From Liolophura sinensis (lineage: Eukaryota > Mollusca > Polyplacophora > Chitonida > Chitonidae): a stretch of DNA of 64,000 nucleotides. The position numbers were made by a program, and so were the translations under genes. The notes under the pieces were generated by a model. That model made no database searches and was not told where the DNA came from. It was given only the letters and a program-made list of their open reading frames with translations. Shown piece after piece: positions 36,861-47,334 of the stretch (the stretch's first letter is position 1; every line of letters begins with the position of its first letter). The stretch spans positions 51,366,046 through 51,430,045 of the forward strand of contig NC_088302.1 of assembly GCF_032854445.1 (NCBI RefSeq), written 5' to 3'.

Positions 36861-37577
36861 ATGCACATAAATGTATTCAAAAATAAGGCACTTCCGCCAC
36901 CGTTATATTTGCATTGCGTTGAAATATCCAGCTTTCAAGAGCACAAGTTTTTGGGAGTTTATTTTAATTCAAGGCTGTCTTCTACATCTCACATTAACTT
37001 TCTTAGTAAGACATGGCATCATCAAACACATTCGAGCAAATGTCATAAAAAATCACTGCTTATTTTGTACTACTCTCTGATATTCCCTTATCTTTCCTGT
37101 GCCAATGTTTTATGGGGTACCACATACATCAGTCATCTCCATCCCTTAGTAATTCTTCAGAAACGCATCATCATCCTCATCACTTTCTCACAAAGACTAG
37201 ATCATGCTGCTCCAATATTTAAGAACCTCAAAATCCTCCCACTTGCGCAAATACACAGATACTCATCCTTGGTACTCGCACATAAAATACACAGATACTC
37301 ATCCTTGGTACTCGCACATAAATTCACTCACCAACCACCCTCTCTTCCTCACAAATTTCAACAGCTGTTCAAAAGACAATCTGACGTCCACAATTACCCA
37401 ACCAGATCCTATTCTTTCAATCTCCATGTACCTTTTCTAACTTCAAATCTATTAACACATTTCATCAGATCATCAGCCCTAAAGGAGTGGAATAGGCTTC
37501 CTCCAAACCTCAAAGTAATCAATGTCACGTCTTTATTCAAATCCAGGATAAAAGATTTTGTAATTAACAATATTTGA
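36861..37577 (+). pseudogene. LINE RT C-terminal (thumb) region
   Basis: FLGVYFNSRLS, SLIFPYLSCANVLWG, NYPTRS and SALKEWNRLP are the standard C-terminal landmarks of CR1/Jockey RTs. A 36-bp in-frame tandem duplication (units from 37251 and 37287) adds 12 residues, HRYSSLVLAHKI. Confidence 0.85.
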
Positions 37578-38574
37578 TCCACATTAGTCATACCATCTAC
37601 GAGACAGAAGGTCACACAAAATATCATTCACACTATTGTATAATTAACTTAGGTTTTTGTAATGTTACATTTCTATGTGAGTTTTTTTCCAAGTAAATTT
37701 GTTTTTTGTTAATACAACTGTTCAGTAATTATCGCTCCTCACCAAGCATGTATTATTATTATTTGATAATAATGAGTCAGGGATAGAACAAGTCCCTCGG
37801 ACTTTATTCCCGCGGTTTACTAAATATGTAATTATACACATATTTACGAATGGTGAATAAACATTCAATTAAAAAAATAATCAAGTTCCATTCAATTCAA
37901 CATATGAAGTGGGCGATCCTACGTAAAAGGGAAGTGATTTGATGATACAACGCACATTAAAATAATACCACATGTTTAACGTACCCGGGAAATAAGTATT
38001 TAAGTATGTATCTGTGTATATAGCTTACATTTTCCGTAATGGATGGATAAGTTTTTCATATTCTGGCTTACATATTACTTCACGCCTGCACGACTAGGGG
38101 AGTATGGGCGATGATGTGTAGGCCTGCAGGATGCGAGCGGCGTACATGCGATAACACTACAGTAATACCACTAACTACTTACACACTCTTTATATGCACC
38201 CACAGCTAACCTATGTCTCCGCATTCGTTTTGGGCATTCATATAGCACATGCGTTTTACCCAGGCTGCAGTGTACACAATTTTACAAAGAGTTCGGGGGT
38301 GAGATGCTATTATTACACGTCTCTGTTGTAATGTTATCAGTAGTCCTACTCTCGATCACCTGTTTTAGATAAGTTGAAACCTGTGTACTACACACAGTGG
38401 CCACGGTTGTTTATGTTATGGCGTAAACGGTAAACTGCAGCACCTGGCCAACATGGGTGAGGAAGGGGACGGGGAGAGGGCATGATTCTGCAATATAGCT
38501 ATAGGCTCAGGAAGCCGGATAGTACCACCACCATAGCTCACAATCGTTCCGTCGTAGTATTGCCATCCGATGGC

Positions 38575-38935
38575 ACTCACTAAACGGTGACAAGATGGCA
38601 TGTCATGATGACGTTTAGCGATGGCAGGATGGCAGGAGAGCACGAAGCGACGAAGGGATGACAGAATGACGCGAAGCCATGGCAAGATGACAGGAGAGCA
38701 CGAAGCAATGGCAGGATGACAGGAGAGCACGAAGCGATGGCAGGTTGGTAGGATGACGCGAAGCGATGGCAGGATGACAGGAGAGCACGAACGATGACAA
38801 AGTGTGACAGGATGACGTGATGCGATGACAGATTGGCAAAAAAGCACGATCGATGACAGGACGGCAATATGACGGAGGTGATGATGGCAAGAGAGCAAGA
38901 AGAGATGACGCTAAGCGATGGCATTTCTTTTAGAG
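38575..38935. repeat. ~29-bp degenerate minisatellite
   Basis: Units of the type GCGATGGCAGGATGACAGGA followed by GAGCACGAA vary in length through loss of sub-blocks. Overlapping minus-strand open frames of up to 160 codons are repeat by-products. Confidence 0.85.
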
Positions 38936-39161
38936 ATTCGTCTATATTCAGCTCTCTGAAAAATCAGTCATCCTCACTACCAATATTGCCTTTAGTCTGT
39001 GTCACGTAACAACACAAGCTCTACACATGGATATGTTTGAAGTTCTTATTCTTGCCGGGAAAAGTAAGTTAGAACACTTTTTTTCTAATTCATAGTGTTA
39101 AGGTCCACAAGCTCGGTTTCGACTGCAAGAACCACTTGCCTCTGGTAACGTCATAATTATT

Positions 39162-39483
39162 CACTCAGTTATACTGTGGATTTTCCCTCTTGTGAATTTG
39201 CCTCTGAGCATTTATGCCTGTGTGATATATATATTGTGGAATATATGCGTCCGTTTGGACTTGCTACCGTAAGTACTTTAGTATTTTTATAGATACTGCT
39301 ATCCTTTCTTGTTAAACTTAAGTACTTTAGTATTTGTATAAGTTTTATTATCTGTTCTTGTTAAGCTAATAAATTGTTGTAAAATAAAATCTGCTGGTTT
39401 TGGTTACTTTCTTTGTGCGGCTAAACTGTCCTGTATTTCGAACAAGCCATCTCTTTATAATACAGACAGTTTGGGTGGTAACA
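39162..39483 (+). repeat. Left LTR, 5'-truncated
   Basis: It is almost identical to 43493-43816 of the right LTR, ending TTTGGGTGGTAACA. The first about 430 bases of the LTR, including its TG end, are missing, and unrelated sequence lies to the left. Confidence 0.88.
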
Positions 39484-39486
39484 AAT

Positions 39487-39503
39487 TGGGGGCTTGTCCG
39501 GGA
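39487..39503 (+). other. Primer binding site, tRNA-Pro-like
   Basis: TGGGGGCTTGTCCGGGA starts 3 bases after the LTR end. It complements the 3' end of animal tRNA-Pro, as in many vertebrate gammaretroviruses. Confidence 0.7.
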
Positions 39504-39601
39504 AGTGAATTTGAATTGGAATTGAAAGGATTTTGTGTAAGTTGTGTCATTTTTCTAGTCTTTGACTTTGTAGTAAATTTTGCCAGCAGATTTTATTCAT
39601 C

Positions 39602-41383
39602 ATGTCGGATTTTAAGCCCGACGAGTTTATGGAAGCGCCAGATCAGGATATTTTTGATGTGTTAAATAAGAATGATTTGTATGCTTTAAGCAAGTACCTG
39701 AATCTTAATATCAAAAGATCCTTACGTAAGAAAGATACGGAGTTTAGTATTGCTAAGTGTTTGGTAGAATTACAGGAGTTTGATGAAAGTGCATTAGATG
39801 CGTACAGGCCTGAGGGCGATGATTCCACTGTAATAAAACTGAAGGAGTTAGAACTGAAGGAAAGGGAAAATGAAAGATTGTTTAAAGAAAAAGAAAATGA
39901 AAGATTGTTTAGAGAAAAAGAAAAAGAAAGATTGTTTAGGGAAAGTGAAAATGAAAGGTTGTTTAGAGAAAGGGAAAATGAAAGAGTGTTTGAATTGGAG
40001 AAATTGAGACTTCAGAGCGAAATTGAAGCAAGGAAACTAGAAGGAGATAGGTCTGGCTTAAGTTTTTCTGATATGCCTCCAAAATTTGACGTCGCTAGAA
40101 ACATAAGATTGGTGCCACAATCTCGTGAAACTGATGTAGATAAATATTTTCTACAGTTTGAGAAGATTGCTCAGAATTTTGAGTGGCTTAAAAAGTTTTG
40201 GGCTACCCCTTTACAGAGTGTGTTAACTGGCAAAGCTATGGATATATTCACAGAGTTATCAACAGAACAGGCTGCAGATTATGATTTTGTGAAAGATGTT
40301 ACCTTAAAAAGATATGAGCTTGTGCCAGAGGCCTATCGGCAGAAATTTAGAAATTTTGAGAAAAGAGATCAGACTTACATTGAATTTGCTAGGCAGAAGG
40401 AACAATTGTTTGAGCGGTGGTGTTATGCTAAAAGTGTAGGTAATGATTATGAAAAGTTGAAACAGATCATTCTGATTGAAGACTTTAAAAGGTGTATTAA
40501 TGATGATGTCAGAACTTCCATTGGGGATAAAGAGGCTGATACATTAGAAGCAGCAGCCACTATGGCCGATACATACACGGTTACACATAAGGTCTCATTT
40601 CAGAAAAAGGCGTCTACATTTAGAAAGCCTCAACCCTTTTCCAGCGGTTCATTTGACTCAAATTCAGGCCCACCGAAACAGGCTCAAAATTTTGACAAAT
40701 CAGGTGATCAAAGAAGACCTGTTAATTCGAACACTACTCAACGAAGGTCTGACCATACATTTACTGATAGACAGTTTAGCAGGGTTACATGTAATTTTTG
40801 TAGGAAGCCAGGCCATGTCATATCAAATTGTTATGCTTTAAGGCAAGAACAGGAGGGTGGCTCCAAGCCTACTGGTTTGTGTGTTACTGCTAAAAAGTCT
40901 GATATAGTGAACAATGTTGATGCATTTGATTATGTTAAGACTCCACCAGTAGATTGTACACAAAATTCACAGGATAATGTTATGAAGGTTTTTGAGCCAT
41001 TTATTTGTGACGGTAAAGTCTCACTTAAAAGTGACATGTCTTGTGATACAAAGGTCAGGGTATTAAGAGATACTGGAGCTTCTAAGTCTTTATTGTTAAA
41101 AGATGTTTTGCCATTTTCTGATGAGTCATATTCTGGATCAAATGTATTAATTAGAGGTGTAAGCTCTGCTGAATTTGAATCTGTGCCTCTTCACAAAGCT
41201 TACTTGTCATCAGATACTATTTCGGGTCCTGTTACTGTCGGCATTAGGCCTACTTTGCCTTTTAAAGGAATTCATCTACTACTTGGCAATGATCTTGCTG
41301 GTGACAAAGTAATGGTTAATCCTATTGTGACTGATAAACCTTGTTTAAATCAAACTGGGGGCCTCCGTGGCTCAGTCGGTTAA
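39602..41383 (+). CDS. Gag-protease ORF of the Gmr1-like element
   Basis: The open frame has 593 codons; the last few come from the inserted SINE. It has an N-terminal region, then five 9-residue charged repeats (ERLFKEKEN to ERVFELEKL, about residues 91-135) that should form a coiled coil. Capsid-like helices follow (DVDKYFLQFEKIA, FERWCYAKSVG), then a zinc knuckle CNFCRKPGHVISNC and a retroviral-type protease with DTGAS at the active site and LLGNDLAG as flap and end region. The start at 39602 (CATCATGTCG) follows the primer site by 100 bases. Before the SINE insertion the frame continued without a break into the spacer at 41635. Confidence 0.88.
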   Translation: MSDFKPDEFMEAPDQDIFDVLNKNDLYALSKYLNLNIKRSLRKKDTEFSIAKCLVELQEFDESALDAYRPEGDDSTVIKLKELELKERENERLFKEKENERLFREKEKERLFRESENERLFRERENERVFELEKLRLQSEIEARKLEGDRSGLSFSDMPPKFDVARNIRLVPQSRETDVDKYFLQFEKIAQNFEWLKKFWATPLQSVLTGKAMDIFTELSTEQAADYDFVKDVTLKRYELVPEAYRQKFRNFEKRDQTYIEFARQKEQLFERWCYAKSVGNDYEKLKQIILIEDFKRCINDDVRTSIGDKEADTLEAAATMADTYTVTHKVSFQKKASTFRKPQPFSSGSFDSNSGPPKQAQNFDKSGDQRRPVNSNTTQRRSDHTFTDRQFSRVTCNFCRKPGHVISNCYALRQEQEGGSKPTGLCVTAKKSDIVNNVDAFDYVKTPPVDCTQNSQDNVMKVFEPFICDGKVSLKSDMSCDTKVRVLRDTGASKSLLLKDVLPFSDESYSGSNVLIRGVSSAEFESVPLHKAYLSSDTISGPVTVGIRPTLPFKGIHLLLGNDLAGDKVMVNPIVTDKPCLNQTGGLRGSVG

Positions 41384-41623
41384 AGCGCTAGCGCAGCGTA
41401 ATGACCCAGGAGTCACTCACCAATGCGGTCGCTGTGAGTTCAGTTCATGCTGGCTTCCTCTCCGGCCGTACGTGAGAAGGTCTGTCAGCAACCTGCGGAT
41501 GGTCGTGGGTTTACTCCGGGCTCTGCCCGGTTTCCACCCACCATAATGCTGGCCGCCGTCGTATAAGTGAAATATTCTTGAGTACGGCGTAAAACACCAA
41601 TCAAAAAAAAAAAATAAATAAAT
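41358..41623 (+). mobile_element. SINE family 1 inserted in the Gypsy ORF
   Basis: A full-length copy with head (CTCCGTGGCTCAGTCGGTTA), B box, body and AAATAAATA tail. A perfect 11-bp target duplication AAATCAAACTG lies at 41347-41357 and 41624-41634. Removing the SINE and one duplication restores the frame, so it inserted after the retrotransposon. Confidence 0.95.
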
Positions 41624-41634
41624 AAATCAAACTG

Positions 41635-42472
41635 TTGATCCTGTTGAGAAAGAAATTCCAGATTTGTATCCCTCTTGTGCTGTAACGAGGTCTATGTCAA
41701 ACAAACTTTCTGATAACGGCAAAAACACAGTAACGGACTTACAAGATACATTTCTTACACAAATGTTTACTCAAGGCGACTGCATTGATAATGATGAATC
41801 AGACCATTGTACACCTAGTGACATATCACATGTTTTTAAACATCAGCTTGTAACTGAACAGCATAAAGACCCGGAAATTTCATGTTTGTTTGACAGAGCT
41901 CTCGATGATTGTGTTATTTCATCTGAACCTGTGTGTTATTAAATGGAGACCACCTGATGTATCTGTTGATGATGACTGGGCTGTTAAACATCAGATTGTT
42001 GTACCTAAGGCATACCGAACTGAAATTTTACGTATGGCACATGAAATGCCATTAGCTGGTCACTTGGGTGTTAACAAGACCTACTACAGGATACTGAACC
42101 ACTTCTTTTGGCCAGGATTAAAGGGAGATGTAACCCAGTTTTGTAAATCATGTCATACATGCCAGGTAGTGGGTAAGCCTAATCAGACTATTCCTAAGGC
42201 ACCATTAGAGCCTGTACCAGCTTTTCAAGAGCCATTCAGCAAAATATTGATTGATTGTGTAGGCCCTCTACCTAAGACGAAGTCTGGAAATCAGTATGTG
42301 TTAACTATTATGTGTACAGCAACCAGATTTCCCGAAGCTGTTCCTTTAAGGAATATAAACACCAAGTCTGTTGGAAAAGCTTTAACAAAGTTTTTTACTC
42401 TGTTTGGTTTACCCAAATCCATACAGTCTGATCAAGGTTCAAACTTTATGTCTGGTATTTTCCAGCAAGTTT
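41635..42472 (+). pseudogene. Protease-integrase spacer and integrase of the Gmr1-like element
   Basis: The spacer (SCAVTRSMSNKL to SEPVCY) is open to 41942. A small deletion then shifts frame into the integrase: KWRPPD, a zinc domain with HEMPLAGH and FCKSCHTCQ, the first Asp in ILIDCVGPLPKTKSG, the second Asp in IQSDQGSNFMSGIFQQV. The core is cut there, before the catalytic Glu. Confidence 0.88.
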
Positions 42473-42937
42473 ACTTGGTCAGACGAGTGCCAGACTGCTT
42501 TTGATGAGATAAAAGCCATACTTAAAAGTTCGCCTGTGTTGTCAGCACCTAATTTTGAGAAAACTTTTAAGTTAGCAGTTGATGCAAGTGATGTTGCATT
42601 AGGTGCAGTTTTGCTTCAGGAGGACAATCTTGGTGTTGATCATCCAGTTTGTTTCTTTTCTCGTAAACTTAACAAGTTTCAGAGAAATTATTCAACTGTT
42701 GAAAAAGAATGTTTGTCTGTTATTTTAGCTCTGCAACATTTTGAAGTTTATGTAACGGCTTCAAGACAACCTGTGATTGTAAATACTGATCACAATCCAC
42801 TTGTGTTTCTACAGAAAGTTAAGGGAAAGAATCAGAGATTGTTACTTTGGAGTTTGTTGTTGCAGGAATACAATCTTGAAATCAAACATATAAAGGGAAA
42901 AGATAATGTTATTGCAGATGGCTTGTCTCGTGTATAA
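42466..42937 (+). pseudogene. RT end and RNase H of the Gmr1-like element
   Basis: It begins FTWSDECQTAFDEIK, the RT connection, directly after the integrase break and one base out of frame with it. RNase H follows, with LAVDASDVALGAVL (Asp), YSTVEKECLSVILALQHFEV (Glu), NTDHNPLVF (Asp) and the end GKDNVIADGLSRV. It is intact to the stop codon. Confidence 0.88.
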
Positions 42938-43065
42938 GTTGTGTATAAATGTTTAATTACATGTGGTTTTACAATGTTGTATATATTATTGTTTAACATA
43001 TATTGTTTAACATTTATTGTGAAAAAAAAAGTTAGGAAAACTTTTTTTTTCTTGAAGGGTGGGTG

Positions 43066-43816
43066 TGTTATGTGCACGACTGCCGTCAGTTTCTAAATAT
43101 AGCTTGCCACTGTTTACATATGCTAAGTTCAGGGAGTGCTGTCTGCCTCTACCTTAGAATATTCCAGAATGCGCTCAGTTCGGTTCCTGTTTGTTTACAT
43201 CAAGTGTTCAGGAATTTTCTTATTCTGGACAATTCCACCAGGCTATATAAGACGGGAGAGAACAGGAGGAGAAAGGAGAATTATTGAGAGTTTGGATGCT
43301 TTCGCTGTGTATTACTTTAGTAGGCCTTTTGTGCTGAAATTTGGTGTCTCTATAGCCTCTGGCTTTGTTATATCTTATCTCCACCGAGCACTTGTTCAGT
43401 CTGAACTTGTATGTTTAATTTGTGCTCTTGTATACACATTGCCTATTAGTACACGGACCCTGTCTGTGGAATTTTGTGTATATTTCTTCATACACTCAGT
43501 TATACTGTGGATTTTCCCTCTTGTGAATTTGCCTCTGAGCATTTATGCCTGTGTGATATATATATATTGTGGAATATATGCGTCCGTTTGGACTTGACAC
43601 CGTAAGTACTTTAGTATTTTTATAGATACTGCTATCCTTTCTTGTTAGACTTAAGTACTTTAGTATTTGTATAAGTTTTATTATCTGTTCTTGTTAAGCT
43701 AATAAATTGTTGTAAAATAAAATCTGCTGGTTTTGGTTACTTTCTTTGTGCGGCTAAACTGTCCTGTATTTCGAACAAGCCATCTCTTTATAATACAGAC
43801 AGTTTGGGTGGTAACA
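43066..43816 (+). repeat. Right LTR, full length (751 bp)
   Basis: It runs from TGTTATGTGCACG to GGTAACA, preceded by a purine-rich GAAGGGTGGGTG. It contains AATAAA near 43703. A 153-codon open frame inside it is not a gene. Confidence 0.88.
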
Positions 43817-45720
43817 TATGTTAGACCGCATCCTTCGTAATAAGAAATAAAAGCCAAGCTTTTAAAAAGAAAAAATAAAAGACCCAGTTAAGACTAGCCA
43901 CAATGCATAACTGGCTCGGGTTACCTGCTGCGTTCATTGTAATCAACGAACAGTCATAGAAAGGAATATGTAGAAGTAGTAGAACTTATAGAAGTACGTT
44001 TAAGTTTTGATAATTTCTTAATACCCAAATATTAAATTTTCTAAAATGACAAAACATGACTAATCATTTCGCAAAGTGCTAAATATGATATTTTGCACAG
44101 TGCCGAACACAAAATCTACACACAGTGACAAATAAAACCTAATTTGTGTAAATTTATCATACGAGTGTGTTTACAGTATATTACAGTATATTTTAAGCAT
44201 TTTGCAAAGCGTTAAATTTGTAACACTTCATAGAACTGTTAACCTATAACATGTTTTTAATCCTCCACCATTCTCAAAATGTTGGATTTAACATATTTAA
44301 GGTAGAATATAACAACAAATATGTTATTTAGCAAATACTGAGATATTTCAGTTAATCGTATATGTAAACTGGCAATGTAATTTATCAATTTATCATATGA
44401 AACTGCCAGTCAGGAGATACCCGTAAATAGTGTACGCTTTATTCTTGATTATGCTATGCATCGATCTGAAAACTAGTTGTGCCTTAGTTTGTTTTCATGA
44501 ATTTTATTCCTCGTATAGTTTTACTGATCGAGTATAATTCCCAAGAAAAACCATACTGTCAACCTGTCCCATTCAGAAGACATTTAGACCCGACTTCTTG
44601 TATCAGTGGAATACATCCCCCCCCCCCAACTCTCCGCTTTTTGCATCAGTGGAAGAGATCCAAAACTCCTTTAAAAGAATAAAAACAACAATTAAATTCA
44701 CAGATAGGGCGGTGTGTACTTTGTCTTCAAGATATGCGATAATATGGTCGAGTTTGTGCAGTACTTACTGCAGGATTTTTACTCAATCCTGCGCGAACGT
44801 TGGTTGATAGGGTTATTGACCAAGTTATGACACAAGTAACACATTATCTGGTACCGGGCACTGCGCGAGACGTACGTCTAGTACTGTGTCATCTCCAGGA
44901 AAGACAAACTCCACTAAAGCCGGCATACCTGTTAATCACTTATGTGCTCTACCTAACGGGTGCTTTTACAATATTTATTCTTTTCTCATGTGCATTCAAG
45001 GTGCTCGCCTAACCATGGACGAATGACTGGTTTGAACACGTCACTGACTTTTAGCGTGTCCTCCGGCCAGGAGTATGGGAGGGACATTTGGCAGTGTCGG
45101 CGGTAAAGATCAAAACGGTAAGTGTGTTGGTGAATGACCCCATTACATACATTGCGAACTCGCCATTTTATGTCTACTGTGTTAGAGTAGCTAAAAACGC
45201 GCAAAATTACGCAAAACGCTTTGTTGTAATCACATTTAACATAAAATAACTTTATATCAAATTATGCATTTTCAAACGAAATCAAGGCATATGTGTGTTT
45301 ATAATAAGTTAAAAAGTGGATATTTTCATTTGGACCGAAATGCCGTTGTTGTTTATGTGTGGTCAGACTTTAGAAAAGTGCAACGCCACCTGCAATTTGA
45401 AGAACAATAATCGAGATTTTTCTGCGTGTTTGTGATTAAACTAGTTATGTATCAGTTAACGTGGGTATGTTTGCAGATTACAGCAGCCATTAATAATTAT
45501 TTGTTTTCATATGCATTTGAAATGGCCTCTGGACGTATGCCAGACTGAGTAATCTTAATTGACGGTCTTTGTAATGATTGTAGGCTTTGTTAACAGATTG
45601 CAATGGCCAACTCTTTAATAATGGAGTCAGTTTACCTTGAGTGCTCAAATCGCGAGAGAATCATAAATAGTTGTATGAGTTGTTTTCTCTCTGCTTCTTT
45701 CTGTCGTGCTTTGACTGGAA
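43817..45720. other. Stretch without recognisable genes
   Basis: AT-rich sequence with short open frames only (longest 72 codons), none recognised. Confidence 0.5.
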
Positions 45721-45724
45721 TTGT

Positions 45725-46235
45725 TCATACATCCAACGCATCGTGTTTTGACTGCAGCTGTCCATACATCCAACGCGTCGTGTCTTGACTGCAGAAGTTC
45801 ATACATCCAACGCGTCGTGTTTTGACTGCAGCTGTCCATACATCCAACGCGTCGTGTCTTGACTGCAGAAATTCATACATCCAACGCGTCGTGTTTTGAC
45901 TGCAGCTGTTCATACATCCAACGCGTCGTGTCTTGACTGCAGAAGTTCATACATCCAACGCGTCGTGTTTTGACTGAAGCCGCTCATACATCCAACGCGT
46001 CGTGTTTTGACTGCAGAATTTCATTCATCTAACGCGTCGTGTTTTGACTGAAGCCGTTCATACATACAACGCGTCGTGTCTTGACTTGAGCTATTCATAT
46101 ATCCAGCGCGTCGTGTTTTGACTGCAGCTGTTCATACATCCAATGTGTCGTGTCTTGACTGCAGAAGTTCATACATCCAACGCGTCGTGTTTTGACTGCA
46201 GCCGTTCATTCATCCAACGCGACGATTTTATTGAA
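45725..46235. repeat. ~37-bp minisatellite with dimer structure
   Basis: About 14 units of CATACATCCAACGCGTCGTG followed by T[CT]TTGACTGCAG and a variable end. Ends alternate between CTGTT/CTGTC and AAGTT, giving a roughly 74-bp higher-order unit, best kept on the left side. Confidence 0.9.
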
Positions 46236-47334
46236 CACGATGCATATACAGCCGCTGGCCCCGGGTTATGTGGAATTAGACAAATTTATGAAGCAGAACA
46301 TCAATAATTCTGGACAGTCCGACCATATTTACCCACAAAAGGATTATACTCGCTGCAAAATCCTATAAACCTCTAAAGCAGACACTTGATGGAATATCCT
46401 TAGTATTTGTGTTAGACACATTGGTATTAAGTTGTGACGTTTATCAAGATCGTCACACGACACACAGGGTCTTACAAATGCTACCAAACAAGAAATTAAA
46501 AATTCTATTATCCCAGCTCTCAGGATAACATGAATGGCACTGAGTGGGTTTGTATTTGTTTACAGATTACCATTGCTTAAAACTACAATCAGATATATAA
46601 ATCTTCAAACGTTAATGTTTTATGACATAAAATCATTGTGACTACATTAAATTACTAACGATATTCTCATTGGTGGAAATTTAAAATGGCATCCACAGTA
46701 ACATTCATCTTGTAAATTTCCGAGTCTTCACATCCCATAGTTGAATTCATCCGATTCTATGGTTTGGCTCGTTAGATTCCGTGCTTGGATTCTGTGTACA
46801 CGAAACAATTACTAGCGTTTCATGCTTTTGTAAGACGTTTCCGACGCGTTTTCAAACGCATGAAGTGTTTCAATTTCCAAGGTCTTTCTAGAGCAATTTC
46901 CGACTCCCATGTACAAATACTCTTTCAGGTTCCAGGAAAATCTTCTTTACTAAGCATACAGTCGCATTCGCCCATGATTCGGAAACTGTCAGACATGAAA
47001 ACATAAACCTTTCACGAAAGTGCTAATAGTAGTACTATAGGGTCTCGTAATGATGTTAATATCAATATGTATAGATTTGTTAATGATAGAACCATCACGC
47101 TCTAGGTAAGAACTCATTAAGTGAAGCGATGTGAAGCACTTTGGCTTACTTGACTGTGATTTGTCTATGTGATGAGGATTTTCAGCAACTTCCGTTAGTA
47201 AGAGGTAATATACGTTATAAAAATTGCTTTGTAAACTGTGCATTGGAAGATGCATTTAACGATCATTTCTATTATTACACTCGCACTGAGTGGGATAACG
47301 ACTATGATTCAAAGTGAACTGAAGACTTTGTTTC
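46236..47334. other. Stretch upstream of the ankyrin gene
   Basis: No supported gene. It should hold the promoter of the gene starting at about 47335, but I see no clear TATA box at a fitting distance. Confidence 0.4.

Larger units (their letters stand above)
31900..37903 (+). mobile_element. CR1/Jockey-like LINE, split by a Copia element
   Basis: The 5' part (31900-32397) ends in an apurinic endonuclease segment (LGFSENW, then KRKGGGVYI). The 3' part resumes after the Copia element at 35761 with the linker LIRFSRKDYE and continues through reverse transcriptase to 37577. A 3' UTR (GTCCCTCGGACTTTATTCCC) ends with an ATTCAATTCAAC-type tail at about 37903. About 250 residues of endonuclease that should lie between the two parts are absent. 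Frame changes make it non-coding today. The clade assignment is by general motif look only. Confidence 0.8.
39162..43816 (+). mobile_element. Gmr1-like Gypsy LTR retrotransposon, defective
   Basis: The left LTR is 5'-truncated (39162-39483). It is followed by a primer site, Gag-protease, a spacer, integrase, RNase H and a full right LTR (43066-43816). Integrase lies before RNase H, as in the Gmr1 group of Gypsy elements, which share the Copia-type order. A SINE interrupts the coding region (41358-41623). A deletion joins the integrase core to the end of the RT, removing the DDE Glu and the RT palm. The Gag part is still open, so the copy is fairly young. Confidence 0.88.

Noticed and set aside
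38416..38924. Overlapping open frames of 91-160 codons with Cys-His-Pro patterns
   Set aside because: They arise from the 29-bp minisatellite in three frames.
43136..43597. 153-codon open frame with hydrophobic stretches, possible envelope-like or membrane protein
   Set aside because: It lies wholly within the 751-bp LTR and has no recognisable domain.
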